Assembly: GCA_002007315.1 (NCBI GenBank)
Contig: LNZQ01000160.1
Coordinates: 1-20,319, forward strand
From: Epulopiscium sp. Nele67-Bin004
Lineage (GTDB): Bacteria; Bacillota_A; Clostridia; Lachnospirales; Cellulosilyticaceae
Direction: 5' to 3'
Length of the DNA: 20,319 bases
Position numbers and translations under genes: made by a program. Each line of letters opens with the position of its first letter. Position 1 is the stretch's first letter. The notes beneath the pieces are model-generated. The model did not search any database. It was not told where the DNA came from and worked only from the letters and a program-made list of their open reading frames with translations. Shown here one piece after another: positions 7,288 through 15,982 of this stretch.

Positions 7288-7546
7288 AAGCACCTCCTAT
7301 TGGAGTACCATTTTTACCACCCTTAAGTATTTTTACTCCTTCTAGTGATGCTATCTCAGCTTTATCTGCAATGCTTCTTGATGCACTAACTTGTTCCTCT
7401 CCAGTATATTTAGACACCTTCTTATGCTTCATGTACACTTTTGCATGAGCATCATCCAGTTCGATTACTGCTCCAGCAAAATACTGAATGTTACCAACCT
7501 GTATTGTTTCATTTATGCTTATTCCGTCAGCTATTACTTTTATCAT
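7277..7546 (-). CDS. Small protein between tail terminator and tail tube genes
   Basis: 89 residues with a strong ribosome binding site (GGAAGGGGG, 4 bases before the ATG). It overlaps both neighbours. The sequence starts MIKVIADGISINETIQVG and has a Gly-rich end (GGKNGTPIGGAYGY). The central part looks like a short beta-rich domain followed by a charged helix (KVYMKHKKVSKY). PBSX/skin-like phages often carry a small protein of unknown function at this place (YqbJ/XkdK neighbourhood). I cannot name the family. Confidence 0.75.
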   Translation of the reverse strand: MIKVIADGISINETIQVGNIQYFAGAVIELDDAHAKVYMKHKKVSKYTGEEQVSASRSIADKAEIASLEGVKILKGGKNGTPIGGAYGY

Positions 7547-8072
7547 AATGCCCCCTTCCTAAAGTCCTAAAATCTATCTCTACATTTACCACACCAACTG
7601 CTACAGGTAAATCTAAATCGCTAAACAAATGAGTAGCACCTGATTCTAGCCCAGAACTGACTACATTCACAAAGTGTATTACTCCCCCTGTATCTAGTTC
7701 ATCATGCCTTAATACAACCGCCCTATTCTCGAGGGGATTTAACTTATTTAGGATGCTAGATATTAAATCAACTACCTGACGAGCCTGCTTAGTTTCCTGC
7801 TCATTTGGCTTTTGATATGTATAAGGATAAGCATATAAAATACATACCTTATATCTCGAATACAATATGCCTAGTGAATAATTTGCCCACTCATGAAGAG
7901 CATCTAGCGATTCAACCACAACACAGGGCACTTGGTCAGATAAAGTTTCTGGATTAGCTAGCATAGCGAAATCGCACTGATGAATCGAATGAACTAAATC
8001 ATGTGGCAAATGCTCATTAAGCTCATCATAAATACAGCGACTTACTTCTTCTGTATAGTAATAATTTGTCAT
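7527..8072 (-). CDS. Tail terminator-like (gpU / minor tail) protein
   Basis: 181 residues. The gene sits between the HK97 gp10-like gene and the tail tube gene, the normal place of the tail terminator that caps the tube and joins it to the neck. Features fit that fold: an N-terminal helix (EEVSRCIYDELNEHL), a central beta strand with VPCVVVESLD, then strands VNVVSSGLE and VGVVNVEIDF that would build the ring core. It starts by an ATGA overlap with the previous stop, with AAAGGA upstream, indicating coupled translation. Assignment rests mainly on position and secondary-structure pattern. Confidence 0.6.
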   Translation of the reverse strand: MTNYYYTEEVSRCIYDELNEHLPHDLVHSIHQCDFAMLANPETLSDQVPCVVVESLDALHEWANYSLGILYSRYKVCILYAYPYTYQKPNEQETKQARQVVDLISSILNKLNPLENRAVVLRHDELDTGGVIHFVNVVSSGLESGATHLFSDLDLPVAVGVVNVEIDFRTLGRGHYDKSNS

Positions 8073-8650
8073 CTATTAAAAATCCTTTCTAAAGCCTGTA
8101 AATACTTGCTTTCATACTGATTAAACGGGGTTTGTAAAAATTTAGTAGGCTCAATTTTAACCTGAAGCCCCCCCTTAACTGTATCAACACGATATTCCTT
8201 ACCGTTCTTTTTACTAGTCATATACCAATTGCCACCAGAGACCGCAACTTTTCTACGGTTTCCGCTGTTGGTCTTTTGGTAAATAACCCCCTTGCGTTTT
8301 GCCCACACAAGCAAAGAAGGAGCCAACTTAAAAGGCACAAAAAACGGATGAATGTTGTTTGTTCCCTTATGGTCTGCTCCTTCATGTATGAATCTTGCAT
8401 AATCTGTTGCACTTGCAACTTGACCTGTAATAGTGTTGGAATTAGTTTTTGTTGTAGCCTTAATGCTATTAATTAACCGCCCCGAATCAACATGCGGTGC
8501 ACATCTAATTATTGTACGTGCATCGGCTTGTATTTTTTGGGTAAATGTATTTGTAATATCAACGATTTCATTAACCTTATCAACTGTATAAATCTTTTCT
8601 AACTCTTTTAGTGATGTAGCATCAATTTCTACATTAATCCTATCTTGCAA
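8069..8650 (-). CDS. HK97 gp10-like neck / tail completion protein
   Basis: About 193 residues. The central segment APHVDSGRLINSIKAT then ATDYARFIHEGADH is typical of the HK97 gp10-like family (DTGxLxxSI and YAxxxExG patterns). These proteins sit at the head-tail interface. The C-terminal half is Lys/Arg-rich (RKGVIYQKTNSGNRRKVAV). The best start is TTG at 8650, 5 bases after AGGTGA; a GTG at 8659 lies inside that ribosome binding site and would add three residues. The phage uses the same AGGTGAT-TTG design at terS. The last codons overlap the next ATG by 4 bases. Confidence 0.75.
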   Translation of the reverse strand: MQDRINVEIDATSLKELEKIYTVDKVNEIVDITNTFTQKIQADARTIIRCAPHVDSGRLINSIKATTKTNSNTITGQVASATDYARFIHEGADHKGTNNIHPFFVPFKLAPSLLVWAKRKGVIYQKTNSGNRRKVAVSGGNWYMTSKKNGKEYRVDTVKGGLQVKIEPTKFLQTPFNQYESKYLQALERIFNR

Positions 8651-9047
8651 AAATATCACCTACTCTTCTGATTTTAACTTCAAGTTTTACGTGATGAAAT
8701 CCACTCACTCCATAAACTATTATCGCAGACTTAACGTTGTACTGCTTTTTGCTTTTTTTCTCACAAATAACGTCACCTTCACTTAAATCTAAAGGCTTGT
8801 CTATTAACACAATAGAATCATTAATAATCCTACAATTAATACCACGATACCTAGGCCTAGTCTCAAGTACTTTATCTGGAGTCCTATCTTTTGTTATTTC
8901 AGCAGGTGGTGATGGCTTAATTTGCATCCCCATAGTTTCAAGTTGACTTTTAGGCTCATTATTTGGTTTATCCTTTGGCTTTGATGAACTATGCTGTAAC
9001 GTATAAATATCAACTACATGGCAAAGTCCATACATCATATAATCCAC
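8640..9047 (-). CDS. Probable head closure (stopper) protein
   Basis: 135 residues from a GTG at 9047, or 132 from ATG 9038. The gene lies between the head-tail adaptor and the gp10-like gene, where head closure proteins such as YqbH or SPP1 gp16-like proteins are found. The first 60 residues are Pro/Lys/Ser-rich and probably unstructured (SSSKPKDKPNNEPKSQ). The rest predicts a compact beta barrel (SIVLIDKPLDLSEGDVI, then VIYGVSGFHHVKLEVKI). The barrel is compatible with a stopper fold. The long disordered N-terminus is unusual for that family. Function is inferred from position. Confidence 0.6.
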   Translation of the reverse strand: MDYMMYGLCHVVDIYTLQHSSSKPKDKPNNEPKSQLETMGMQIKPSPPAEITKDRTPDKVLETRPRYRGINCRIINDSIVLIDKPLDLSEGDVICEKKSKKQYNVKSAIIVYGVSGFHHVKLEVKIRRVGDIFAR

Positions 9048-9622
9048 GCCCTAATTTCGGTAGTAATATCAGTATCCACATAAGGCTCATACTCAGGTTG
9101 TACATAATCGTCTAATGTGCTTAATATTTCATCTTGCAGCTGTGCTAACGATTTAGACTTAGTATAACTATAATCACCACCAAAGCTTTCGCCCGTGACG
9201 CTACTGTTATGCTGCGAAAAGTCAAGCCGAAGTTTAATCAATTCAACCAAAGCTTGCTCCACCAAGGCCGGCACTACTTCAAATCCATACACATAGTGAA
9301 TTTCAAGTCCTTTTGGAACATACTCAAATTCGGTAATAAAATCAATACAACTATCGTACATAAAATAATCTTTATAAAGTTTTAATGGCTTCTTGTTATA
9401 AATAATTTTTTCTACCTCAATAGCAGGCGTGTTTCGTAGTTTTACTTTAGCTGCTGTATCAGTAAACATTATACTTCTAGTACGAGTAAATTTAGTATTA
9501 CAATACTCTTCTAACAGCTTAGAATAAAATTTAATCAGCTCATCAATTTGCCTTGGTGGAGCAGAGTTAATGCACTCAATACCAAACAGCTTTATTTCCT
9601 CTAAGCCCATTATTTTACTCAT
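9035..9622 (-). CDS. Head-tail adaptor (gp6 / YqbG-like)
   Basis: 195 residues directly after the capsid gene, with GAGGGG before the ATG and an 8-base overlap with the capsid stop. An N-terminal helical part (APPRQIDELIKFYSKLLEEYCN) is followed by a beta hairpin region (IEVEKIIYNKKPLKLYKDYF) and further helices (VEQALVELIKLRLDFS). This is the usual pattern for connector proteins that form a ring under the portal. The C-terminal part SLAQLQDEILSTLDDYV also fits. The family is assigned from position and helix pattern. Confidence 0.7.
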   Translation of the reverse strand: MSKIMGLEEIKLFGIECINSAPPRQIDELIKFYSKLLEEYCNTKFTRTRSIMFTDTAAKVKLRNTPAIEVEKIIYNKKPLKLYKDYFMYDSCIDFITEFEYVPKGLEIHYVYGFEVVPALVEQALVELIKLRLDFSQHNSSVTGESFGGDYSYTKSKSLAQLQDEILSTLDDYVQPEYEPYVDTDITTEIRAWII

Positions 9623-10691
9623 CTAATATCCCCTCATCAATTTCATCTACAACTTTCTTTTTCCTGGATTTAGTGTTGTTATTTACTGACATTGTTGAAG
9701 CTGCAGCATAAGGACTAAGTACATCATCTATGTTAAATCCTAATACCATTTTCTTAGGATTTTTCACCACAAAATCTAAATAGTAGTACCAGAAGTATTT
9801 TCGTACATCTCGACTTGCCGTTTCTGTATCATTATCAACTTTCTTGTAACGTATAGCGTCAGGATAAACAATATACAAATCAGCAGGGTCAGCTAGTAAG
9901 ATAACATCGCTTGGGAATTTTGGTACTGATAAAAACTCAATAGACAATGGGGTTAACTCTCCAACACGGCCTAGTATGGCTGCATCACCTGCTGATGTTT
10001 GTCTATCACGTAAAAATTTAGCAACTTTAGTTTGCGTCCTTTTATTACAAATCCACCTATATTCTGATGTAATATCTGCATCTCCCATAGCGTCAATCAT
10101 ATCGTAAAAATACAGATCGGAAAATTGGCTTAGAGAAGAAAAATCTCGCAATTGCTCCGTCCCAGCCAAAGCTAACTTGAGTTTCTTGATAATTCCATCT
10201 TTACAGCGATAAAATGCACTTGAGCTACTTGTATCACCATTAATCATTAGATTAATCAAATCTAACCTATGCTGTTCTGCTACTCGAGACAAAAAATATT
10301 GCTCAAACCCTTTCTTATGTTTGTTGAACCTAAAAAAGTCTTCGCTAATCTCTGCATCAGCAGTTATTTTACTCAATGAATAAGGAACAGAACCCGTATC
10401 AATGCCAATTTTGCCATCATCACTTGGTGTATGTGTTGCTTCCCTAGTCGAACGCCAATTTTCTTCAGTGATATTTACAATTGGCAAATCGCCATCTAGT
10501 GCATCGACTTGAATCATACTTACTTTACTTAAAAACTCAGAACTACCTCTAATCATTGTGTCAAAATACTCTTCAGCTTCATCCCTAGTTAGATGCGAGC
10601 GACTAACTTCTGATGTAGTTATACTCTTTGCTAAATTCTTATTATCAGCAAAAAACTGAATGTCATATCCTATTCTTAATTTTTTATTCAT
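9615..10691 (-). CDS. Major capsid protein (HK97-fold)
   Basis: 358 residues, right after the protease-scaffold gene as expected. It has a strong GAGGGGG site before the ATG. The order of parts fits PBSX-type capsid proteins: an N-terminal arm (QFFADNKNLAKSITTSEVSR), an extended loop region (LPIVNITEENWRSTREATH), a long spine helix (EQYFLSRVAEQHRLDLINLM), and a C-terminal domain with FLSVPKFPSDVILLADPADLYIVY. The end is basic then acidic (SRKKKVVDEIDEGILDE). No long N-terminal delta domain is present within the protein, consistent with scaffold function being supplied by the upstream XkdF-like protein. Confidence 0.85.
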   Translation of the reverse strand: MNKKLRIGYDIQFFADNKNLAKSITTSEVSRSHLTRDEAEEYFDTMIRGSSEFLSKVSMIQVDALDGDLPIVNITEENWRSTREATHTPSDDGKIGIDTGSVPYSLSKITADAEISEDFFRFNKHKKGFEQYFLSRVAEQHRLDLINLMINGDTSSSSAFYRCKDGIIKKLKLALAGTEQLRDFSSLSQFSDLYFYDMIDAMGDADITSEYRWICNKRTQTKVAKFLRDRQTSAGDAAILGRVGELTPLSIEFLSVPKFPSDVILLADPADLYIVYPDAIRYKKVDNDTETASRDVRKYFWYYYLDFVVKNPKKMVLGFNIDDVLSPYAAASTMSVNNNTKSRKKKVVDEIDEGILDE

Positions 10692-10710
10692 TTGTACCCC
10701 CTCCCCTCTT

Positions 10711-11664
10711 CTAAAACTTTAATCCATTAAATAAATCATTATCACCTTTTGCTACAGGCTCATGTGTACTCAGCTGATTGCTCAATCCTCTTGATTTTGC
10801 CAGAGCTTGCATTTGGGTTTGTAGCTGCTCAACACTTTTTTGCAACGCTAACATTGACTCATCAACTTCTACATCCTTTGAGTCAGTTTGATTGTTATCT
10901 ACTGTATTTACAGATTTAACTACAGCTGTTATTACTTCGGTTAAATCTGACTTAGTCAAAGGTTTCTCTTCTTCAGCCGACTTAGGTTGCATAGCTTCCT
11001 TTACAATCGCCTGTATATCTGCTTTAGTTACAATATCATCAGGTTTTGCTTCGTCTGATTTAGTAACCCCTCCCTGCATAGCTTCTTTTACCCATGCCTG
11101 TATATCACTTTTTGTCACCGTTTCTTCCTCACTTTCTTTCTTAATACCTTGTAATAAATTCGTAAACCACTTGGTTAATCCTTGCTCTTCTTTTGTAACA
11201 TCTAGTTCACGAACTCCAGAACCACCCATTGAGTACCCGTTTAATTCGCCCGATTTAATACCTTTCCAAATTAAATCGTCCTTTATGAATGTAGTAACTA
11301 GCCACGTTCCTTTCTTGATTTGTTGTCCATTTAGTTCAAAATCTGCTTTGGCAACATAACTTTCTACTACCTCCACATTTTCATTATCTTGAAAATTATG
11401 GTTTATATCCGTTTTGCGATGATTAATCATAAAGTCATGTGCTGCCTTTTCTATAGCGTCAGCCTCCATATATTCGCCATGGGCATCTTCAACGTCAGGG
11501 GCATACACAACTCCAGTCACCAAGCGTTGCTCCTCATCCATTTTGACAATAGGCATTTCTTTCGCTCCATCGTTGCTTTTTATTAACGCAAAATCAGTCC
11601 CATTCGCCGCCTTAGGCACAAAACTTATATGCGTTATATTTGCTTTAATAATTTTCCTTGGCAC
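10711..11664 (-). CDS. xkdF: XkdF-like prohead serine protease with repeat-containing scaffold tail
   Basis: 317 residues from GTG 11664. I chose it over the ATG at 11688 because AGAGGTGA lies 5 bases before it, right after the portal stop. Residues about 35-155 match the XkdF putative serine protease family: VTGVVYAPDVEDAHGEYM, INHN with a candidate His (about 89), and LNGYSMGGSG with a candidate Ser (about 145). The C-terminal half lacks catalytic features and holds three related 15-residue units of the form VTKSDIQAWVKEAMQ (starts about 183, 212 and 236). A coiled coil follows (MLALQKSVEQLQTQMQALAK). It is probably an internal scaffold that the protease domain cuts. Gene order portal-protease-capsid supports this. 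Confidence 0.85.
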   Translation of the reverse strand: MPRKIIKANITHISFVPKAANGTDFALIKSNDGAKEMPIVKMDEEQRLVTGVVYAPDVEDAHGEYMEADAIEKAAHDFMINHRKTDINHNFQDNENVEVVESYVAKADFELNGQQIKKGTWLVTTFIKDDLIWKGIKSGELNGYSMGGSGVRELDVTKEEQGLTKWFTNLLQGIKKESEEETVTKSDIQAWVKEAMQGGVTKSDEAKPDDIVTKADIQAIVKEAMQPKSAEEEKPLTKSDLTEVITAVVKSVNTVDNNQTDSKDVEVDESMLALQKSVEQLQTQMQALAKSRGLSNQLSTHEPVAKGDNDLFNGLKF

Positions 11665-11674
11665 ATTTTCACCT

Positions 11675-13174
11675 CTACATGTATTCACTTAATTTACTCA
11701 ATAACTCGTCAATATCATCAACTGACTTTGTGATAGAACTATTTTCTGGCTGATTAATCTTCAATTGCTCAAGAGGCACATTTCCCCATTCATCATTGAA
11801 AATCTCAAGCTCCTTGCCCAAAATATCACCTAAAGTATCAACAAGCATGTTTGGAGTCACTGCACCAGCCTCAATAAACGGTTGCAACACACTCGCCAAA
11901 CTCTCATAATCAGCCATCTTTGGCCCCTTAAATCTCAACTCACAATACTTTAGCCCCATTTCGTATTCAAGTACCATGTTAAAGTGTGATGCAATCTCTC
12001 TGCGCATTGGGGCAAACACTTGCTCCTCTGTCAGTATTCTAGCCACATCAGCAGTCGCCTTGTTATAGTCACTACTTTGCCCACGATAAATTGGTGGCAA
12101 CCCAAAAGCAGCAGCTAACTTTTCATCTGTTCGCTGCTGTAATGTCTGAAATGTAGCATCTTGTTTATTGGTTTGAGTGAGTGGCACTAACTCTATATCA
12201 GGTAAAGGCAAATCCTCCGTTGCAATACCACCACTTTTTGCAGTTGCCTCAAGCACCATAATTTTGTGAGCATTATTTGTGCCCTTTGCCCCCTGCAACG
12301 CTTGCATACTTGCTTTAGTCAGCAATCCACCCCTAGTAATCAATGCCATATCCATAATGCACCCATTGTGGAAGTAATTTAAATTAACTTCACTTGCTTT
12401 CCTGCTAGCTAACACATCCGCTAAGCAACCAATCCAAATAGGATTACCATATACGTTAGCAGGATTGTGACTTGTTATAAATAATATCTCGCTAGCAACA
12501 TCAGAAGTTTCCACATACTCACCCGTCTTAAAATCCATCATCCGAGGGTCTCCAAATTCTTTGAAGTACCTTCTTTTGCCATCGGGTAACATTTGGATAA
12601 ACTTCCTAAACTTCTTCGGGGCCTGAATTACTTTCTCATCCCCATTAATCATCCTAGTTGTATTTATATAGGCATACTGGTCTAAGTTATTTCCGGTAAT
12701 CCTAAAATTAGCTGCACGGGCATACTCTCCACCTGCTATATCCTCGCCATCAGCAGTTCTGATAATTTCAATTGTACAATATCCGATACTATAATAATCC
12801 ACCAAAGCCTTATACATCAAAGATTCAAAGCTCTCTGTTAAATTAAAATACGCAAATAGCTCGCTTAGTTTTTGCCACTCCGCCTCCGCATTGGCCTTGA
12901 TTTCGTCCATACAGGCACTTTCATTGTAAGATGATTTGTGTTTAACTTCCCATCCAAAACGAGTCAAATTAGTCGCCATAATTGAAATTAAAGGCATCAA
13001 TGAATTACTTTGCTCCACAATCTCCAAAAGTACACGTGGCTCTATAGGTGGTCTATAACAATCATCATATGAAAAATCTTCTAATTGTTTAGATGTATTA
13101 CTATAGCCTAAATCATACTTATGCTTACTTGTAGCAAAGTGTTGTCCATCTTCTCTATCCTCATCATCAAACAT
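11675..13174 (-). CDS. Portal protein, PBSX family
   Basis: 499 residues, starting 2 bases after the TerL stop. It forms the dodecameric DNA gate of the head. Family features are the N-terminal EQSNSLMPLISIMATNLTRFGWEV, the central stretch NPANVYGNPIWIGCLADVL, the stretch NYFHNGCIMDMALITRGG, and LAAAFGLPPIYRG near residue 360. The ribosome binding site is AAAGGGA. A short acidic N-terminus (FDDEDREDGQ) precedes the core. The stop overlaps the ribosome binding site of the protease gene. The usual MuF gene does not follow it here; a MuF protein is encoded instead at 1698-3197. Confidence 0.9.
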   Translation of the reverse strand: MFDDEDREDGQHFATSKHKYDLGYSNTSKQLEDFSYDDCYRPPIEPRVLLEIVEQSNSLMPLISIMATNLTRFGWEVKHKSSYNESACMDEIKANAEAEWQKLSELFAYFNLTESFESLMYKALVDYYSIGYCTIEIIRTADGEDIAGGEYARAANFRITGNNLDQYAYINTTRMINGDEKVIQAPKKFRKFIQMLPDGKRRYFKEFGDPRMMDFKTGEYVETSDVASEILFITSHNPANVYGNPIWIGCLADVLASRKASEVNLNYFHNGCIMDMALITRGGLLTKASMQALQGAKGTNNAHKIMVLEATAKSGGIATEDLPLPDIELVPLTQTNKQDATFQTLQQRTDEKLAAAFGLPPIYRGQSSDYNKATADVARILTEEQVFAPMRREIASHFNMVLEYEMGLKYCELRFKGPKMADYESLASVLQPFIEAGAVTPNMLVDTLGDILGKELEIFNDEWGNVPLEQLKINQPENSSITKSVDDIDELLSKLSEYM

Positions 13175-13176
13175 AA

Positions 13177-14538
13177 TTAATCCCTTTCTTCCGTGTCTGT
13201 ATTACTCCTTAGTGGCACACACGCCAACATTAATGCATCAGCTCTATCTGGTGACTTTAGCTTGCGTTTTTGTTTCATATGCTTTTTGCTCTCAATCTGG
13301 AATTTACCACTAGCTACAATCTCGTACTGTCTTGAGCTTAATTGACCAATTAATTCATTGTCATTAATCAGTGTAAGTTCCTGATTAACTAACAGTTCCC
13401 TTACCGTACCCCAAAGCAACGTTGTCCGATTCGTGTAATACTTATTTTTAATGCCCCTAGCAACGTTGTAACCAATTACTCCACATACATTATCATATGG
13501 CTCTAATTCCCGTCCCAAAATGTCCGTAACGCCTCCACCTACTCCAATATCATCTACAATGCAATAAATGCTTGCCTTGGGGTATTTGCAAATAAAATCT
13601 TTAACTAGCATATGCACACGACCAGCAATCTCCACTGTGTCTTGATGGTGATACACATCCATCGATACAATAGCGTTGTCAACATTAGCAACTATAACAC
13701 TCTCATCTTCGCCAAACCTAGCCACGTCAATGCCAATTTTAATAATGTCTGCTGTTTTGGGCAACTTAACTTTATCCACTACCGCCCTTTCCACCAGGCT
13801 AAGAGGAATAAATACACCATCTTCTTGTGTCGGAAACTCACCTAATACTCGTATTTTATAGACGTTGCTATCACGTCCGTAAGATTTAGCCAACATCTTG
13901 ATATTCTCCGCATCAACAAAATGGGAATCCTCCGAGTTGACTGTTATACAGTTAAAATCAGAACGGTTAACATTAAACGCATTATAATATACCCCACTTG
14001 TTCGAGTCGGATTTGAAATAAATAATAATTTGTTATGCTGTCCTGTAATTGTGCCCAGTAACGTTTCTAAAATTTCGTCTTTAATCCCTGATGCCTCATC
14101 CGCTATTACTAGCAAGTGCTCAGCGTGTTGCCCTGCTATACCCTCCTTGGACGTTGCGGTCTTGGGGAATGCAAACCATACTTTGTCATGCCCATTGACA
14201 TATAATCTGGTTTTAGTGTGCGTCACATACTGCTGTAATGGGCTTTTTTCTAACCACTTAGCTATTTCGGCCCACAAAACTGTGTAAAGCTGTGTTATGT
14301 TTGGGGCTGTACATAGTATTTTTGAGTTGTATCTAGTGACCAAGTACCAGATGATTACGCAGGATATTGTAGCCGTCTTGCCAATCCCTTGACCGCTCTT
14401 TACAGCGGTTCGTTTATTATCACGTATGCTTTGCATTATTTCTCTTTGGGCAGAGTCAGCGTAAAAGCCTAAAAAATCTTGAGCAAACTCTACTGGTCGA
14501 TTATAGTAAAACTCTAGGAGTTTATCAAACTCACTCAT
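13177..14538 (-). CDS. terL: Terminase large subunit
   Basis: 453 residues with both domains. The N-terminal ATPase has a Walker A SGQGIGKT (48-55), a Walker B LLVIADEA with catalytic E148, and a coupling motif ISNPTRTSG near 174. The C-terminal RNase H-like nuclease has D271 in IGIDVARFGED, VDDIGVGGG (D329, D330) and SPDRADALM (D431, D434). It pumps DNA into the prohead and cuts it. The start overlaps the terS stop by 8 bases (ATGAGTGA). All key residues seem intact. Confidence 0.95.
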   Translation of the reverse strand: MSEFDKLLEFYYNRPVEFAQDFLGFYADSAQREIMQSIRDNKRTAVKSGQGIGKTATISCVIIWYLVTRYNSKILCTAPNITQLYTVLWAEIAKWLEKSPLQQYVTHTKTRLYVNGHDKVWFAFPKTATSKEGIAGQHAEHLLVIADEASGIKDEILETLLGTITGQHNKLLFISNPTRTSGVYYNAFNVNRSDFNCITVNSEDSHFVDAENIKMLAKSYGRDSNVYKIRVLGEFPTQEDGVFIPLSLVERAVVDKVKLPKTADIIKIGIDVARFGEDESVIVANVDNAIVSMDVYHHQDTVEIAGRVHMLVKDFICKYPKASIYCIVDDIGVGGGVTDILGRELEPYDNVCGVIGYNVARGIKNKYYTNRTTLLWGTVRELLVNQELTLINDNELIGQLSSRQYEIVASGKFQIESKKHMKQKRKLKSPDRADALMLACVPLRSNTDTEERD

Positions 14539-15277
14539 TTGGCTGTCTCTTCTTTTGTTTTTCTAATAAATCTAATCTCTCTTGCATTTTTTTTGCTGCC
14601 TGTGCAAACTCATTATTGTCACTGTCGTTATTAAATATAGTTTCTGACAACCACTTTAAGGCAGCTACTCTATCTTCTAATTTAATTGTAACTCCATACT
14701 TATCTTGTTTAACATATTTGATGATTGTCCCATCAACTAAGCTTGATGACTTTACTTTAATCTCCTTATCATCAAACTCAACAAAATCAGTTATATCGGC
14801 AAAAGCAATATCCAACAGTTTTTTGTGTATATCTGATTCTGATAGCAACAATAAGCTAAATTTAGATTCTTTAAGCTGTTTAATTGTTTTTACGATTTCA
14901 TCCTGCTTTAAAAGTCGAGTTGCATTGTTACTAGCTATAGATCTTGACTTTTGATTAAACGCTTTCATGTAAGAGCTTGTGCCATTAAAAGAACGTGAAT
15001 AATACAAGCAAAATAATTTTTGTTTATCGGTAAGACTAGTATCATCAACAATTTCAACAGCTTCTTTAATATTTTTCTTAGCCTGATTTCTGGAACGGTT
15101 TTTGGAACGTTGAACTTCTTTGCCTGCTAGGATATCATCCCATTTATCTTTGCTTTTCCAGCCCCTAATTGTACCAGGTGGTACATTTAGGTCAGTTGCA
15201 ACATCAATTAAGTTAATATTACCTTCAGCAGCTCTATAGATTTCAAACGCTTTATCTCGCCGTGCATCTCTTGCCAA
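14531..15277 (-). CDS. terS: Terminase small subunit (PBSX/YqaS type)
   Basis: 248 residues from a TTG at 15277, 7 bases after a perfect GGAGG; the ATG at 15307 is rejected because it would put the ribosome binding site and part of a terminator inside the gene. The N-terminus LARDARRDKAFEIYRA is a hallmark of PBSX-type small terminases, followed by an HTH (LIDVATDLNVPPGTIRGWKS, about 25-44) that recognises the packaging site. The middle part LTDKQKLFCLYYSRSFNGTSSYMKAF is the terminase_2 family signature, and the C-terminus has the oligomerisation and TerL-binding coiled region (MQERLDLLEKQKKR). A terminator hairpin lies just upstream. Confidence 0.9.
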   Translation of the reverse strand: MARDARRDKAFEIYRAAEGNINLIDVATDLNVPPGTIRGWKSKDKWDDILAGKEVQRSKNRSRNQAKKNIKEAVEIVDDTSLTDKQKLFCLYYSRSFNGTSSYMKAFNQKSRSIASNNATRLLKQDEIVKTIKQLKESKFSLLLLSESDIHKKLLDIAFADITDFVEFDDKEIKVKSSSLVDGTIIKYVKQDKYGVTIKLEDRVAALKWLSETIFNNDSDNNEFAQAAKKMQERLDLLEKQKKRQPNE

Positions 15278-15295
15278 ATTATCACCTCCACGCAT

Positions 15296-15328
15296 AAAAA
15301 AAAGCACTCATCTATTAGATAAGTACTT
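15296..15328 (-). terminator. Intrinsic terminator placed just before terS
   Basis: Minus strand AAGTACTTATCT (15328-15317) pairs with AGATGAGTGCTT (15313-15302) over 12 bp with two G-U/T pairs, loop AAT, followed directly by six more T (15301-15296). It ends only 18 bases before the terS TTG start, so no promoter fits between them. It may end the regulator transcript, or act as a control point that late transcription must pass. Confidence 0.75.
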
Positions 15329-15331
15329 AAT

Positions 15332-15355
15332 AACATATTAACATATTAACATATT
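15332..15355. repeat. Three tandem 8-bp repeats in the presumed late promoter region
   Basis: AACATATT occurs three times head to tail (15332-15339, 15340-15347, 15348-15355) plus a partial fourth copy AACA. On the minus strand this reads AATATGTT three times, and it contains the extended -10-like sequence TGTTAATAT. Just upstream on the minus strand is TTGTTG at 17 bases. It could be the binding site of the ArpU-like regulator, or part of the packaging site. Confidence 0.65.
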
Positions 15356-15416
15356 AACAACAATTAATCGATTCGTCTATATTGCATTTAGTGTTTATTT
15401 GAGTATTTTTAAGTGT

Positions 15417-15854
15417 TTAACTTGTTAAAAAATTGGTTGTTATAGACTCCAAAAATGCCAGTGCTTGCTTACAATGTATCTGGCATCTACTTACGCTTAA
15501 ATTAGATTTATGCGCAACGACATCCCATGTATTTTGGTCAGCGTATTTAGATATTAGCAATTCTCTATGTAATGGACTAAGCTCAATCAGCAAACTATCT
15601 ACATACGCAATATCATATTCCAGTTCGCGTATTTGTTTTTCTAGATTTAATTCTAAATCTAGGTATTTTATCGCAATGCTCTCAACACTACTAACACTAC
15701 TTGTCTTATTATTTGGCATGCGGGTATAATCATAACTACTTATACCTACATGTCTATCTACGCTATTTCTTTTCTCTCTTAAATCCCTTAACAGTAACGT
15801 TTTGGCATCTAAGATTCTTTTTTGTCGGCCATAATTGGCCATTAAATTCTTCAT
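15417..15854 (-). CDS. ArpU/RinA-like phage late transcription regulator
   Basis: 145 residues with a strong GGAGGAG site before ATG 15854. The C-terminal half LSPLHRELLISKYADQ, then TWDVVAHKSNLSVSRCQIH looks like a sigma-70 region 4-like HTH, the fold of the ArpU/RinA/DUF1492-type regulators. These activate the packaging and structural operon. The N-terminal part is helical and charged (RILDAKTLLLRDLREKRN and LELNLEKQIRELEYDIA). It sits immediately upstream of terS in the same orientation, the usual place for such regulators in Firmicutes phages. Confidence 0.75.
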   Translation of the reverse strand: MKNLMANYGRQKRILDAKTLLLRDLREKRNSVDRHVGISSYDYTRMPNNKTSSVSSVESIAIKYLDLELNLEKQIRELEYDIAYVDSLLIELSPLHRELLISKYADQNTWDVVAHKSNLSVSRCQIHCKQALAFLESITTNFLTS

Positions 15855-15883
15855 ATTTAGCTCCTCCAGTCTTACTTATATAT

Positions 15884-15912
15884 ATTATATCGGACAGACA
15901 TTGAAATTTAGA
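15884..15912 (-). promoter_or_regulatory. Weak promoter candidate for the late regulator
   Basis: A perfect TATAAT on the minus strand (15889-15884) lies 29 bases before the ATG at 15854. The matching -35 at 17 bases is poor (TCTAAA), which suits a promoter that needs an activator or is kept low. The surrounding 240-bp gap between the regulator and the repressor has no other gene I can support. Confidence 0.35.
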
Positions 15913-15982
15913 AACTTCAAAATTTTGGCTATTAAAACTGATATTTTGGACACCATATATATGATAGCTAAACATATAATAC

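Noticed and set aside
14531..15307. terS starting at ATG 15307
   Set aside because: That start would translate through the terminator T run and the GGAGG site; TTG 15277 gives the family-typical N-terminus.
15332..15355. CRISPR array
   Set aside because: The units are only 8 bp with no spacers; no CRISPR-like repeat-spacer pattern occurs anywhere in the window.
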